This document shows, piece after piece, positions 1 through 9,467 of a stretch of 41,467 nucleotides of DNA. Position numbers and translations under genes: made by a program. Source of the DNA: Calditrichia bacterium (GTDB lineage Bacteria; Calditrichota; Calditrichia; RBG-13-44-9; J075). The notes below the pieces were generated by a model, which had not been told where the DNA came from, ran no database searches, and saw only the letters and a program-made list of their open reading frames with translations. Within the stretch, counting starts at the first letter, position 1. Every line of letters starts with the position of its first letter. The stretch spans positions 1 through 41,467 of the forward strand of contig JANQQU010000031.1 of assembly GCA_028284905.1 (NCBI GenBank), written 5' to 3'.

Positions 1-25
1 CCCCGGTTGAGATAACTTTTTTACC

Positions 26-40
26 AACCCTGAAGGGGTT
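26..40. repeat. short palindrome, REP-like
   Basis: AACCC and GGGTT arms flank a TGAAG centre, giving a small hairpin. It resembles the short dispersed palindromes found elsewhere in this window (for example 24622-24668). The rest of positions 1-127 shows no gene I can support. Confidence 0.4.
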
Positions 41-127
41 ACAGAATTTATTATGTTAAATGTTGCCAGTGAATACATTTTCACAAAATTTGTCAAAGAA
101 CGTAAAATTCTAAAGTAACCGCTGAGA

Positions 128-2356
128 GTGAACCTTAATTTGAGAACGATTTTTCGATACCTGTTAATACTTTTCGCCATTTTGCTATTTCAAGCCTGCC
201 AAACAGAAACTAATTTCGAAGTAACCACCGATGAGTTCATCCTCCCGGAGGGATTTACCATGACAGCTGTTGCAGCGGAGCCATTGCTGGATTCGCCGGT
301 CGCAATGCAGTTCGATGCCCGGGGACGTATTTGGGTGGTGGAATTGCCCGGATATATGCGCGACATCGACGGTGCGGATGAGGAAAAGGCTGATGGAAAG
401 ATTGTGCTGCTGGCCGATAATAATAAAGATGGCAGGATGGACAGCCGTCGGATCGTTATCGATAGTTTAATTGCCCCACGCACTTTATTACCGGCTTACG
501 GCGGTTTGCTATATTCCAACGGCACCAGCCTTTGGTGGGCCGAGCTGAAAGATACGGAAGTGCTGCGCACGGAACTGGTCGATTCTTTGTATGTGATTGG
601 CGGCAATATTGAGCATCAGCCGAACAACCTTTTCTATCATCTTGATAACTGGATTTACAGTGCGAACGCGACCGTGCGCTATCGCCGGAAAAATGGCCAA
701 TGGCTGCGGGAAGCGACTGCATTCCGGGGACAATGGGGACTAACTTCAGACATTGACGGCAGGCTGTATTATAATAACAACAGTTTACCGATCGCGACTG
801 ACTATGCGATGCCCAATCAACTGACTCATAATGTACATCAAAAAGTGCGCTATGGGCATAACCAGGCTATTGCAACGAGCAGCCGACTGTTCGCCTATCA
901 GGCGACCGCTGTTAATCGTGGATATATCGATGGCGTACTGGATGATTCCGGAAAAGTGCAATCTTTTACTTCCGCTTGCAGCCCTTTGATTTATAACGGC
1001 AGTTCGCTGGGGAGCGATTTCTTCCAGAATGCTTTTGTCTGTGCGCCGGAAGCGAATTTGGTCAAACGATATATTCTCATTGAAAAAGATGGTAAAAAAA
1101 TCGCTGAGCCTGCTTATGAGAATAGTGAGTTTTTAGTCTCCCGGGAGGAAACTTTTCGCCCGGTTAATCTTTACAATGGTCCCGATGGAACGCTGTACGT
1201 ATTGGACATGCGCAAAGGCATCATTCAACACCGTGCTTATATGACCAGCTACCTGCGGGAAAAGATCCTGGAAAGAGGATTGGAAAAAGTGCGCGGCCGT
1301 GGCAGAATATACCGCGTGGCGGCTACAGCACAACAGTTGGGAACAGTAACGGATTATAGTCAATTCACTGCGACGGATTGGGCCGGTTTATTAGCCGCTT
1401 CGTCTGCATACCAACGGCGGCTGGCGCAGCAGCAGCTGATTGCCGAACAGGCTGTCGGTGCGAAAGAGGCGATAAAAGAGATCGCCCTAAACAACGCCAA
1501 TCCCTATGGCCAGTTGCATGCTCTCTGGACGCTGGAAGGGCTCTCCGCACTGGATGCCATGCTTTGGAAAAGCGTATCCGAAAAGGCGACAGCGGCGATT
1601 GTGCATGAAACCTTAATTCGCTTCTCGGCTTTTTTCCCGGAAATTGAGTCCGGGCAAATCAGCTACTTTCAAAAAGCCGCGGCGCTGAAAAATGTACAGA
1701 TTGACCAGCAACTGCTAATTCGCCTGGGGCAAATGAATTTACCAGCCGCGCAGGAGCTGTTTTGGGAAATCATCGAAAGGCGGAAAAACAATCCGCTGTT
1801 ATGCGAGGCGATTATCAGCGGTAGCGCCGGTAAAGAAGAAGCGCTGCTGCAAAAATTACAATCCATATCGCAAACAGATAGCCTGCAAAGCTTTTTACGC
1901 ACGGTGATCAATAATAAACGGGAAAATCGGATTGAAGGGCCGCAGTTGCCCCGGATATTTTACCAGGATAATCGCACTGCCGGCTTCGCCCTGTATAGCA
2001 AACACTGTGCGTCCTGCCACGGAATGGATGGCAAAGGAAACGGTAATCTGGCACCGCCATTGGTCGATTCCGAATATGTCAGTGAATCCAAAGACCGTTT
2101 GATATTGCTGACCTTGAATGGCATAAAGGGACCGATAACGGTTAACGGAAAACGCTATGAACTAAATCTGTTTATGCCGGGGATTAAAAATAATCCGGAG
2201 CTAACTGACAAAGATATCGCCGACTTACTGGTCTTCCTGAGAAATTCCTTCAGCTTTTCCGATACCCATATTAGCGAAGCGGATGTAGCGAAATGGCGGG
2301 AAGCGACGAAGGACCGGACGAAGTTGTTTACGGAAGAAGAATTGTTACAGTATTGA
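128..2356 (+). CDS. membrane-anchored dehydrogenase (PVC-type / sorbosone-dehydrogenase-like) fused to cytochrome c
   Basis: This is a 742-residue predicted lipoprotein: a hydrophobic N-terminus ends in a lipobox-like LLFQAC near residue 24. Residues about 37-400 match the beta-propeller 'membrane-bound dehydrogenase domain' family (GFTMTAVAAEP, then RGRIWVVELPGY), which is common in Planctomycetes and related to glucose/sorbosone dehydrogenases. A helical HEAT-like stretch follows. The C-terminal 120 residues are a class I cytochrome c with one heme site CASCH near residue 626 and a candidate axial Met in LFMPG. By family it probably oxidises a sugar or alcohol in the periplasm and passes electrons to the heme; the substrate is unknown. 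The start is GTG. It has no clear operon partner. Domain identity is firm, substrate is not. Confidence 0.85.
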   Translation: MNLNLRTIFRYLLILFAILLFQACQTETNFEVTTDEFILPEGFTMTAVAAEPLLDSPVAMQFDARGRIWVVELPGYMRDIDGADEEKADGKIVLLADNNKDGRMDSRRIVIDSLIAPRTLLPAYGGLLYSNGTSLWWAELKDTEVLRTELVDSLYVIGGNIEHQPNNLFYHLDNWIYSANATVRYRRKNGQWLREATAFRGQWGLTSDIDGRLYYNNNSLPIATDYAMPNQLTHNVHQKVRYGHNQAIATSSRLFAYQATAVNRGYIDGVLDDSGKVQSFTSACSPLIYNGSSLGSDFFQNAFVCAPEANLVKRYILIEKDGKKIAEPAYENSEFLVSREETFRPVNLYNGPDGTLYVLDMRKGIIQHRAYMTSYLREKILERGLEKVRGRGRIYRVAATAQQLGTVTDYSQFTATDWAGLLAASSAYQRRLAQQQLIAEQAVGAKEAIKEIALNNANPYGQLHALWTLEGLSALDAMLWKSVSEKATAAIVHETLIRFSAFFPEIESGQISYFQKAAALKNVQIDQQLLIRLGQMNLPAAQELFWEIIERRKNNPLLCEAIISGSAGKEEALLQKLQSISQTDSLQSFLRTVINNKRENRIEGPQLPRIFYQDNRTAGFALYSKHCASCHGMDGKGNGNLAPPLVDSEYVSESKDRLILLTLNGIKGPITVNGKRYELNLFMPGIKNNPELTDKDIADLLVFLRNSFSFSDTHISEADVAKWREATKDRTKLFTEEELLQY

Positions 2357-2664
2357 TATTAGCGATGATTTCACTGCATAGTGGCAGTAAGCAGTCATTG
2401 TATTTCCTGCCACAGTCACAGCCACTTATTACCCTCACTTTTTCAAGCGTTTCTTTCAAAACGGCATTCTATTTCTTATTTTGAAATGAAACCGGGGCCT
2501 TTATTCACCTGATTATTCGGGACATTTTAAATTGACAAGTGTCGAATAAGGGCGGTAAAGGTGCCTGCAATATAATCTTCAGGAAGGAGCATTTAGATGT
2601 TAACACATCAGTTCTATTAAACTATAATAACCCTTAATCCCCCTTATCTTGAAAGGAGGGTGTC
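2357..2664. other. intergenic region without a supported gene
   Basis: This 308-bp gap holds no ORF of useful size. A good Shine-Dalgarno-like AGGAAGGAG at 2581-2589 precedes an ATG at 2597 that opens only a seven-codon frame ending at 2620. I treat it as chance or a remnant. Confidence 0.5.
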
Positions 2665-3405
2665 ATGTGTTATCATAAGTTAATGAAGTTATTCCCGATC
2701 TTTTTACTGATCGTATTTATCGGTCTGCGTTGTTCTTCAGACGATAACAATCCCATTTCTTCTACCGATCCTCCGGCGCATCCCGCATTCCAGTTTAATA
2801 AAATTACAGTTCCCGATCAGATGATTCAAACTTCCGATCCACATGTTGTCCAGGCATTAGATTATATCGCCCATTGCCAGAATTTTAATTCACGCGGTTG
2901 TTTCTTTGATCCTTCTCCGAATGCGCAAAAGGATGTGAACACCACCAATGAATCCACGAAATGGCAGTATCGCTGGCGTCACGGTACACTGGACTTTGAA
3001 ATGGAAATTCGGAGTCAGCGGGATCGCTATACTTGGACAATCTATCTTGATGGCGAAGATGGCGGTGTCACGTATAATAATTGGAAATTCATGGAAGCAG
3101 TGCAGTTGAAGGATCAGTCCAGCGGACATATTTATCGCTATAAAACCAATACGCAGGAAATGCGTTTTGAGTGGACCTGGAATACCATGACGAACAATGC
3201 TTATCGTCTGAACCAGCGAAATTTCGATGAACCGTTAACTGTCGATCAAATCACCAGCAATGCCGATCAATCCGGCGAAATCTACCACTACGAGCGAGCG
3301 AACGGCGCTTTCTATTTAGCTTTTAAAGCGATCTGGCATAGTGATGGCAGCGGTTCCTGGTGGACCTATGACGAAACCGCGATGATTGATAGCGGTAGCT
3401 GGTAA
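2665..3405 (+). CDS. hypothetical lipoprotein
   Basis: This is a 246-residue protein with a lipoprotein signal (hydrophobic stretch ending in GLRCSSDD near residue 24). The mature part is rich in Trp, Tyr and Asn, with a predicted beta-rich body and no motif I recognise. AAGGAGG at 2653-2659 sits 5 nt before the ATG, which fixes the start; a second ATG at 2683 gives a more typical signal peptide but lacks its own ribosome site. It converges on the DUF4838 gene with a 32-bp gap and no obvious terminator. It is probably surface or periplasmic; its function is unknown. Confidence 0.75.
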   Translation: MCYHKLMKLFPIFLLIVFIGLRCSSDDNNPISSTDPPAHPAFQFNKITVPDQMIQTSDPHVVQALDYIAHCQNFNSRGCFFDPSPNAQKDVNTTNESTKWQYRWRHGTLDFEMEIRSQRDRYTWTIYLDGEDGGVTYNNWKFMEAVQLKDQSSGHIYRYKTNTQEMRFEWTWNTMTNNAYRLNQRNFDEPLTVDQITSNADQSGEIYHYERANGAFYLAFKAIWHSDGSGSWWTYDETAMIDSGSW

Positions 3406-3437
3406 AGTTAAAGAGATGCCGCTCTTCACGACGTTTG

Positions 3438-5693
3438 TTAGCGGATGATGACTTCATCACAAAAGATCCAGGCATCGCCACCGGCGCCGATGTGCCAATC
3501 CGGGCAATGGATGCGGCTGCTCGTTTTTACCCGAATGTAGCGGGTTTTAGTTGGTGCTAAAGTGCTGCGAAAGGTTTCAATTAACTTCTCCTTATTCCGT
3601 TCAGCAGCCCTGCGCTGAACGGGCGGGAGAGAAACGTACTTTTCACCATCAGACGAGATGAGGAACTCGACACTTTGCGGTAACCAGATCCAGGCGCCGT
3701 AATCCTGGAGGAAATTTGCGGAAATTTCTTTGATTTCCCGTTCCTCACCGAGATCGATGACGGCATCCATTTCATGGGCTTCAAAGCCCAGCCAGTTGAA
3801 ATGATAGTCATTGATGCCGGTCAGTCCATCTGTCAGCGCAGCGGCGCCACCTACGGGATATTTTTCACTGTGGGTAGTATGTAATGCGACCGGTTTTTGA
3901 TAGGCCAGGTGCTGAATAAATCCCTTTTCAAAGAATGCTTCCGTTGCCGCCTGGTACTCATCCGGAGAAGTGCCGTGTTCTTCCAGGCGTTCGATGCCGG
4001 CGGTTTTTACCCCGGCGATAAAATTCTGCAACCGTTGGCGCATCGTTGGTTTCACCTGCCAGCTGCCATCGACCTTCTTATGAAGGGATAAGAATTCATC
4101 GACATTCCGCTTGGAAATTTCCAGTATGGCAAATTCCAGGGGCAGCCGGGCGTTTTTCACTCGCTGCAATACCTGCGGATCATCTGCAACAGCCGCTTCC
4201 GCAGCATCGAATAACTGGATATATTCCTGGATCAAGTCGGGTGTCAGGTAGCTGTCGATGCCGTCATAGGGATAACCGTAAATTTGCAGATCATCTCCGG
4301 CTGCCGCCAGTGCATCGTGGGTACGATCGATATATTGGCGAAGATATTGCCCCGCGTCCCCATAAAATCCATTGAGAAAATCGTCGATAATTGCCGAAAC
4401 ATTCACGTCGGGATTCCAGAGCAGTTTTGCAATGATGTAGGTGCGTAACTGGTAAAACTCGCTCCAGGAAGTGCCACTGCCCTGCTGGAACATCAGGCGG
4501 GCGTTATTGGCGGCAAAGAATTGCAGGTTTGGTTGGAGAACGCGCAAATTCGGAAAAGGGTCGACATAATTGCGAAATTGCACCGTATAGTCCCAGATAA
4601 GAATATTATCGGTCAGCTTTCCCCATTCGACAATATCCCGCCGGAAAGAAGCACTGCGGGAATCGGTCGCGATAGACTCGCTGCGATTACATTCAATGCT
4701 GCACAATACGATATTGACATTATCCGCCGGGAGAATGTCCACCGGTGCGGAACGAGAGTACTGATAGGCGAGGGTGGAAATAATTTTATCCGGAAATTGA
4801 GCGGCCACTTTGTTGACGAAGGTGACAATCGAGCCGGAAGGGCCGCCGTGCGTCTCATCTATTTCTGCGCAGTTATCGCATTGGCAGGGGCCGTAAGTAT
4901 CGTTTTGCGACACTGACCAGTAGCGCGCCGCTGGTTTTTTTTGCATGCGCGCTTGCAGGCCGCTGATACCCAGTGAGAATACCTCTGGATTAGTGAGACA
5001 AAGTTGGAAGTTCGGAGAACGTTCCCCGTTGATTAGGGAAAAGTATTCCGGGTTGGTTTGAAAATAGCGTTCCGGTGGCACCAGGTCATCAAAGGTATGC
5101 ACCCACATTCCCCAGCTTTTTTGGCGCTGCGGCCGGGCATGCAGCTTATGCCAGGCAGTAAAGGAACTGTCCCCGATAGGATCGGGCATGTGCAAATCCC
5201 GGTATTGAAAAATCGGTATCTGAATATCATCGATTGGCGCTAACTGAATGGTAGGCATTTCCGGGGTGTATGATACTGCCGAGCTGTATTTCCGGCAACC
5301 GAGGTAATCCTCAAGAAACCCATAAACACCGAAAAGCGTACCTTTTCCACTTCCCCCAGCAATAATTAGCTGCTTACCATTGGTTTTGAGATGAAATCCG
5401 GCATCTTGCAGGGAGGCTTTGTTGATCGCTTGTTGCACTGCCGGTCGGGCATTGCCGATCAAAATTTCATTGATTTCCGGAGCAGTATCATCATTAACAA
5501 TTGGAAGCCTTGCGCCGGATATTTTCTGCAGATATTTTTGCAGTTCGCTGGCGGCTTGATGTTCGATTTCTGTTGCAGCAGCGGGGATAACGATGCGATA
5601 ATCGCTCTGCCCGTTTGTAACAAGCGCAATCGTTCCCTGTTGACAGGCGGCCAGTAAAAAAACGGAGATGAGAATGCTTAAAAATCTTATCAT
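3438..5693 (-). CDS. DUF4838 glycoside-hydrolase-like lipoprotein with C-terminal discoidin-type domain
   Basis: This is a 751-residue predicted lipoprotein (MIRFLSILISVFLLAACQQ). Residues about 25-125 resemble the N-terminal domain of GH67 alpha-glucuronidases (ASELQKYLQKISG, then EILIGNARP). A TIM-barrel-like DUF4838 region follows, with a CQCDNC cysteine cluster near residue 290. The last 130 residues look like an F5/8 type C (discoidin) carbohydrate-binding module. The frame is open upstream to GTG at 5801, but that extension would run through the terminator hairpin 5740-5783. The ATG at 5693 has AGGAG 8 nt upstream and gives the signal peptide, so I chose it. It lies downstream of the sugar importer on the same strand, which suggests release of a sugar that the importer takes up. 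The substrate is unproven. Confidence 0.82.
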   Translation of the reverse strand: MIRFLSILISVFLLAACQQGTIALVTNGQSDYRIVIPAAATEIEHQAASELQKYLQKISGARLPIVNDDTAPEINEILIGNARPAVQQAINKASLQDAGFHLKTNGKQLIIAGGSGKGTLFGVYGFLEDYLGCRKYSSAVSYTPEMPTIQLAPIDDIQIPIFQYRDLHMPDPIGDSSFTAWHKLHARPQRQKSWGMWVHTFDDLVPPERYFQTNPEYFSLINGERSPNFQLCLTNPEVFSLGISGLQARMQKKPAARYWSVSQNDTYGPCQCDNCAEIDETHGGPSGSIVTFVNKVAAQFPDKIISTLAYQYSRSAPVDILPADNVNIVLCSIECNRSESIATDSRSASFRRDIVEWGKLTDNILIWDYTVQFRNYVDPFPNLRVLQPNLQFFAANNARLMFQQGSGTSWSEFYQLRTYIIAKLLWNPDVNVSAIIDDFLNGFYGDAGQYLRQYIDRTHDALAAAGDDLQIYGYPYDGIDSYLTPDLIQEYIQLFDAAEAAVADDPQVLQRVKNARLPLEFAILEISKRNVDEFLSLHKKVDGSWQVKPTMRQRLQNFIAGVKTAGIERLEEHGTSPDEYQAATEAFFEKGFIQHLAYQKPVALHTTHSEKYPVGGAAALTDGLTGINDYHFNWLGFEAHEMDAVIDLGEEREIKEISANFLQDYGAWIWLPQSVEFLISSDGEKYVSLPPVQRRAAERNKEKLIETFRSTLAPTKTRYIRVKTSSRIHCPDWHIGAGGDAWIFCDEVIIR

Positions 5694-5739
5694 TTGATAC
5701 GCTCCTGATATCGTAATTCCGGTGTGGATTTCCGAAAAT

Positions 5740-5783
5740 AAAGCAGTCCGCCCCGAGGTGATTCCTTCGGGGCGGACTGCTTT
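5740..5783 (-). terminator. strong intrinsic terminator after the sugar ABC operon
   Basis: A perfect 17-bp GC-rich stem (5740-5756 with 5767-5783) has a 10-nt loop that two further pairs can shorten. Read on the minus strand it is followed by a T-rich stretch (TTTATTTTC). It lies between the permease stop and the start of the DUF4838 gene, so it should end or attenuate the importer transcript before the glycosidase-like gene. Confidence 0.75.
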
Positions 5784-5801
5784 ATCATGTTTTAAAATCA
5801 C

Positions 5802-6752
5802 TTAAGCCGTTTGCCGATGACGGAGCTGGTCGACCAGTACTGCCAGCACAATGACCAGTCCGGTGACGATCTGGGTGACCCAGGGCGGCCAGCCGTTTAA
5901 CTGGCAGCCGGTGCGGATTACCGTCATAATGACTGCGCCGATAATACTGCCGAGAATAGACCCTTCGCCCCCATTCAGACTACCACCGCCAATTACCACT
6001 GCAGCGATAACGTCCAATTCCAGGCCGATGGCGCCGGTGGGGTCGCCCTGTTCCTGGTAGGACATCAACATTAAACCGGAGATGCCGGAAAACGCCCCGG
6101 CAGCGGTATAAACGAATAACTTTACCCGCTCCACAGCGACCCCGCAAAGCCGAGCGGTTTGCTCGTTGGAACCAACTGCAAAAATATGTCGACCGAGTTT
6201 GGTGTAGCGTAACATTCCGGCGATGAGGGCGGCGAGGATGATCATCAACCAGGCGCCGCTGGGGAGTAACTGCCATTTTTGATCGGCAGGCAATGCTGCC
6301 AGTAAATTGCTGAGTGGGGTATGCCCAACGTTGATCGGAATGCTGCCGGACAACCCCTTCGCAACCCCACGCACGATTAGCAAGCTACCCAGGGTAACGA
6401 TGAACGGCACCAGGCGCAGACGAGTGATCAACAAACCGTTAAATATACCACAGAGTGCCCCCGCACCGATTCCGCCAAGTGCAGCAACAAGCGGACTAAA
6501 TTGGAAACTCTCCAGCAAAAGAGCAACGACGACCGATCCGAGGGCGATGATTGATCCGGCAGCGAGATCGATACCACCGGCAATGATAACCAGGGTCATA
6601 CCAATCGCGGAAATGCCAACGATGACGGTTTGCAGCAGCATCGTCTCCAGGGCAGTGAAAGTGGTAATTTTTGCGTCCAGTAATGCAAAGAAGACATAGA
6701 CAAAAAGCAATGCCAGAAACGGGCCGAATTTGTTAAGAATTTTCCAGTTCAT
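5802..6752 (-). CDS. sugar ABC transporter permease (CUT2, RbsC-like)
   Basis: This 316-residue integral membrane protein of the BPD_transp_2 family shows the expected 8-10 hydrophobic segments. Its central sequences GMTLVIIAGGIDLAAGS and AVVIGGGSLNGGEGS are typical of RbsC, YtfT and XylH. It should form the inner-membrane pore (as a homodimer) of a monosaccharide importer together with the double ATPase (6867-8387) and the binding protein (8369-9373). The start ATG at 6752 lacks a strong ribosome site. A 114-bp spacer containing a heptamer array separates it from the ATPase gene. The family is secure; substrate choice (L-fucose, L-rhamnose or galactose are candidates) rests only on the nearby catabolic genes. 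Confidence 0.92.
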   Translation of the reverse strand: MNWKILNKFGPFLALLFVYVFFALLDAKITTFTALETMLLQTVIVGISAIGMTLVIIAGGIDLAAGSIIALGSVVVALLLESFQFSPLVAALGGIGAGALCGIFNGLLITRLRLVPFIVTLGSLLIVRGVAKGLSGSIPINVGHTPLSNLLAALPADQKWQLLPSGAWLMIILAALIAGMLRYTKLGRHIFAVGSNEQTARLCGVAVERVKLFVYTAAGAFSGISGLMLMSYQEQGDPTGAIGLELDVIAAVVIGGGSLNGGEGSILGSIIGAVIMTVIRTGCQLNGWPPWVTQIVTGLVIVLAVLVDQLRHRQTA

Positions 6753-6819
6753 AGTCAGCTATTTTCTTTTAGCACATATCGTGATAGTTACAAAATCCTA
6801 ATGTTTTTCATCTCCGCAA

Positions 6820-6861
6820 AGGCCTAAGACTTAGGGCCTAAGGCCTTAGGCCTAAAGCCTA
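6820..6861. repeat. heptanucleotide tandem array (AGGCCTA type)
   Basis: Six consecutive 7-bp units close to AGGCCTA run from 6820 to 6861 with no phase slip. On the minus strand the array starts 5 nt after the ATPase stop codon (6867-6869) and lies in the spacer before the permease gene. Because the unit is nearly palindromic the array can fold on itself. Confidence 0.85.
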
Positions 6862-6866
6862 AAAAC

Positions 6867-8387
6867 TTACTGCCCGGTTGCTTCCAGCATCAGCTTATGT
6901 TCGTCCCAGCTTGCAGTCGGCAATGCTTCTCCCAACTGGCCACGATGCATCACGGCGATTCGGTCGCACACGCCGAGCAGTTCCGGCAGATAGCTGCTAA
7001 TCATTAGCACTGCCTTTGCCGGTTGCTTACTGGCGATATCATCAATCACCTGGTAAATCAGCGCTTTGGCCGCGACATCAATACCGCGGGTCGGCTCGTC
7101 CAGCAGCAGAATATCGACATCGTGCTGGAGCAAACGGGCCAGTGCTGCCTTCTGCTGATTGCCACCGGACAATTCGTTGATGAGCTGCTGCGGCTCCCGG
7201 CAGCGAATATTTAGCCGTTCGATCCACTGGTTGGTGGCATTGTTCTGCTGTTGGGGCATTACCAAACGGGCGGGGCCAAAATCGCGCAGGCGGGAAAGCG
7301 TAACATTATCCGCGATACTCAGGTTGAGTGCAAGGCCTTCCTCTTTCCGGTCTTCACTGAGCATGCCCATGCCGGCCTGCCAATGCTCTACAGGGACGCC
7401 GGGACCGACAAACGCGCCGATTTTTATCTCGCCGCTTTTCAGTTCATCCAGGCCAAAAATGGTGCGCAATAGTTCGGTTCTGCCGGCGCCAACCAGTCCA
7501 AAAATACCGAGCACTTCTCCGCGATGCAGATCGAAGCTGGCTGACTCTGGTTTTTCCGGCCCGGAAAGCTGGTTGACCGTTAAGAGGACATCTCCTTGCT
7601 GACGAGGCGAGCGCGGGTAAAGATCTTTCATTTCCCGTCCGACCATCATCCGTACGATTTCATCCGGGGAAACGTCGGATACATTGCGCGTGTCGATGGT
7701 TTTTCCATCGCGGAGAACAGTGACGCGATCGGCGATTTCCTGCACTTCTTCAAGAAAATGAGAGATGTAAATAATCGAAAGTCCCTGCGCTTTCAGGTCG
7801 CGAACGATTTCGAAAAGGCGACGGATATCCTCGCGGGAAAGACTGCTGGTTGGTTCGTCCAGCACCAAAACCTGGCAACCAACAGCGAGGCTGCGACCGA
7901 TTTCCACCAGCTGACGGGCGCTAACGGATAGCTCGCGCACTGGTGTTTGCGGCTGGATTTCCGGGTGATTAAAACGCTGAATAGCATCACTGGCTCGTTG
8001 GCGGACCTCCTGACGATTTACCCAGCCCCATTTGGCCGGCTCCATGCCGAGGAGAATGTTTTCTTCCACGGTGAGGTGCAGCGCGAGCGACAGTTCCTGG
8101 TAGATCATCCCCACGCCGGTGAGGCGGGCATCCAGTGGATGACGAGGGTGATAGGCTTCTCCTTCAAGGCGCATCGATCCTTCATCGGGTTGATGCGCGC
8201 CGGAGAGAATTTTCATCAAGGTGCTCTTACCGGCACCGTTTTCTCCAACGAGCGCGTGCACCTCACCCGGCAGCACGGAGAAAGTTACACCGTCCAGCGC
8301 AATCGTCGCCCCAAAACGTTTGGAGATGTTGTGCATCTCCAGGCGGGGCGTTGTTTCAGCGGATTGATTTAATTCTCTTTCAGCCAC
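6867..8387 (-). CDS. sugar ABC transporter ATP-binding protein, double domain (CUT2, RbsA-like)
   Basis: This is a 506-residue protein with two fused ABC modules, the normal length for RbsA/XylG/MglA. Module 1 carries Walker A GENGAGKST near residue 53, a Q-loop (MIYQELSLA), signature LSVSARQ and Walker B VLVLDEPTS. Module 2 has the usual degenerate Walker A (GLVGAGRTE), signature LSGGNQQK and Walker B ILLLDEPTRG. It powers import of a monosaccharide in the cytoplasm. The start is GTG at 8387, inside the last codons of the binding-protein gene (19-nt overlap), implying translational coupling. An internal ATG at 8336 is an alternative start. Confidence 0.93.
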   Translation of the reverse strand: MAERELNQSAETTPRLEMHNISKRFGATIALDGVTFSVLPGEVHALVGENGAGKSTLMKILSGAHQPDEGSMRLEGEAYHPRHPLDARLTGVGMIYQELSLALHLTVEENILLGMEPAKWGWVNRQEVRQRASDAIQRFNHPEIQPQTPVRELSVSARQLVEIGRSLAVGCQVLVLDEPTSSLSREDIRRLFEIVRDLKAQGLSIIYISHFLEEVQEIADRVTVLRDGKTIDTRNVSDVSPDEIVRMMVGREMKDLYPRSPRQQGDVLLTVNQLSGPEKPESASFDLHRGEVLGIFGLVGAGRTELLRTIFGLDELKSGEIKIGAFVGPGVPVEHWQAGMGMLSEDRKEEGLALNLSIADNVTLSRLRDFGPARLVMPQQQNNATNQWIERLNIRCREPQQLINELSGGNQQKAALARLLQHDVDILLLDEPTRGIDVAAKALIYQVIDDIASKQPAKAVLMISSYLPELLGVCDRIAVMHRGQLGEALPTASWDEHKLMLEATGQ

Positions 8388-9373
8388 TTGTCGAGATCCG
8401 GTTTAATCAGCTCCTGCATATCTGGCTGAGTCATATTTTCCTGAGTTATAAAATGGACACCGGTATCGATACGTTTTTCCACTGGCTGCCCGTTCAAATG
8501 CGCAACCATCGTTTTCACGCCGAGGTATCCCATGTTAAAGGGATTCTGTACGACCAGCCCATGAATTTCACCTTTCTCAAGGCCTTCGATCAGCGCCGGG
8601 GAGGCGTCGAAACCAACGAATTTCACCTGGCCTTCCAGGCGATTGCGCTGCAGGGCTTGCAGCATACCATAAGTGCTCGATTCGTTCGGACAGAAAATGC
8701 CATCAAAACCGAGCGTACCCTGCTCATCGCGAAAACGTAGAATGAGGTTCTCGCTGGCCTGCTGGGCAGTGGCCTTGGTAACACCGGCATATTGTTCGTC
8801 GCTAACCACTTCGATGCCGGAAAATTCGGCGATCGCTTCCATAAAACCGGCTTCCCGTTTGTCCGTACTGGCCGAGCCTTCGTTATAGCGCAGCAGAATC
8901 ACTTTGCCGTTACCCTCAAGCATTTCCCCCAACTGGCGCCCGGCAATTTTGCCACCTTCGAAGTTATCGGTGGCGATAAAGCTGGTGTAGACATCCTCGG
9001 AATCTTTCAACCCGGAATCGACAATAACGACCGGAATATTTTTATCGACAGCTGATTTTACCGGGCGGCGAATGGCCATGTCATCCAGTGGTGCGAGGAC
9101 GATACCATCGACCTGACCGATAATCTGGTTATTGATCAGGGTAATTTGCTGCTGGCGGTCATCTTCCTTTTCCGGGCCGACCCAAAGGATATTTACATCC
9201 AACTCCTGGGACGCTTTTACTGCACCGGCATGGATCGATTTCCAGAATTCCTGGGTAGTACCTTTCGGGATAACAGAGATTGTTAATTTATCGGATTCGC
9301 CATTGTCCTTGCTACAGGAAAAACCGGCAAAGAGAAAAAATACAGCTATTAAGAGTAGGGAAAAAATACGCAA
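8369..9373 (-). CDS. sugar ABC transporter substrate-binding lipoprotein (RbsB-like)
   Basis: This is a 334-residue periplasmic-binding protein of the Peripla_BP_4 type. It starts with a lipoprotein signal (lipobox FAGFSC near residue 20) and shows typical RbsB elements: QQITLINNQIIGQVDGI, then APLDDMAI and VVIVDSG. It captures the sugar outside the membrane for the permease and ATPase encoded downstream. The start codon is TTG at 9373, justified by a near-perfect AAGGAGGT ribosome site at 9378-9385 and by the signal peptide. It is the first gene of the importer operon; about 400 bp with a dispersed palindrome separates it from lutC on the same strand. Confidence 0.93.
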   Translation of the reverse strand: MRIFSLLLIAVFFLFAGFSCSKDNGESDKLTISVIPKGTTQEFWKSIHAGAVKASQELDVNILWVGPEKEDDRQQQITLINNQIIGQVDGIVLAPLDDMAIRRPVKSAVDKNIPVVIVDSGLKDSEDVYTSFIATDNFEGGKIAGRQLGEMLEGNGKVILLRYNEGSASTDKREAGFMEAIAEFSGIEVVSDEQYAGVTKATAQQASENLILRFRDEQGTLGFDGIFCPNESSTYGMLQALQRNRLEGQVKFVGFDASPALIEGLEKGEIHGLVVQNPFNMGYLGVKTMVAHLNGQPVEKRIDTGVHFITQENMTQPDMQELIKPDLDKWLKEN

Positions 9374-9377
9374 GTGG

Positions 9378-9385
9378 ACCTCCTT
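9378..9385 (-). promoter_or_regulatory. ribosome binding site fixing a TTG start
   Basis: On the minus strand the sequence AAGGAGGT ends 4 nt before TTG at 9373. No ATG in this frame lies near enough to encode the lipoprotein signal, so this site decides the start of the binding-protein gene. Confidence 0.75.
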
Positions 9386-9467
9386 GAACGGATTGAGATT
9401 GCTTAAACTGCAAGATCTATTTCAAATTTTAGTAGTGTTAGCATGTACTGTTGAAAATCTTCGAGCT

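Noticed and set aside
2597-2620. Seven-codon frame after a strong ribosome-site-like sequence
   Set aside because: Too short, with no attenuator structure or relevant codons downstream.
5694-5801. GTG-started N-terminal extension of the DUF4838 protein
   Set aside because: It would translate through a strong terminator hairpin and hide the lipoprotein signal. ATG 5693 has its own ribosome site.
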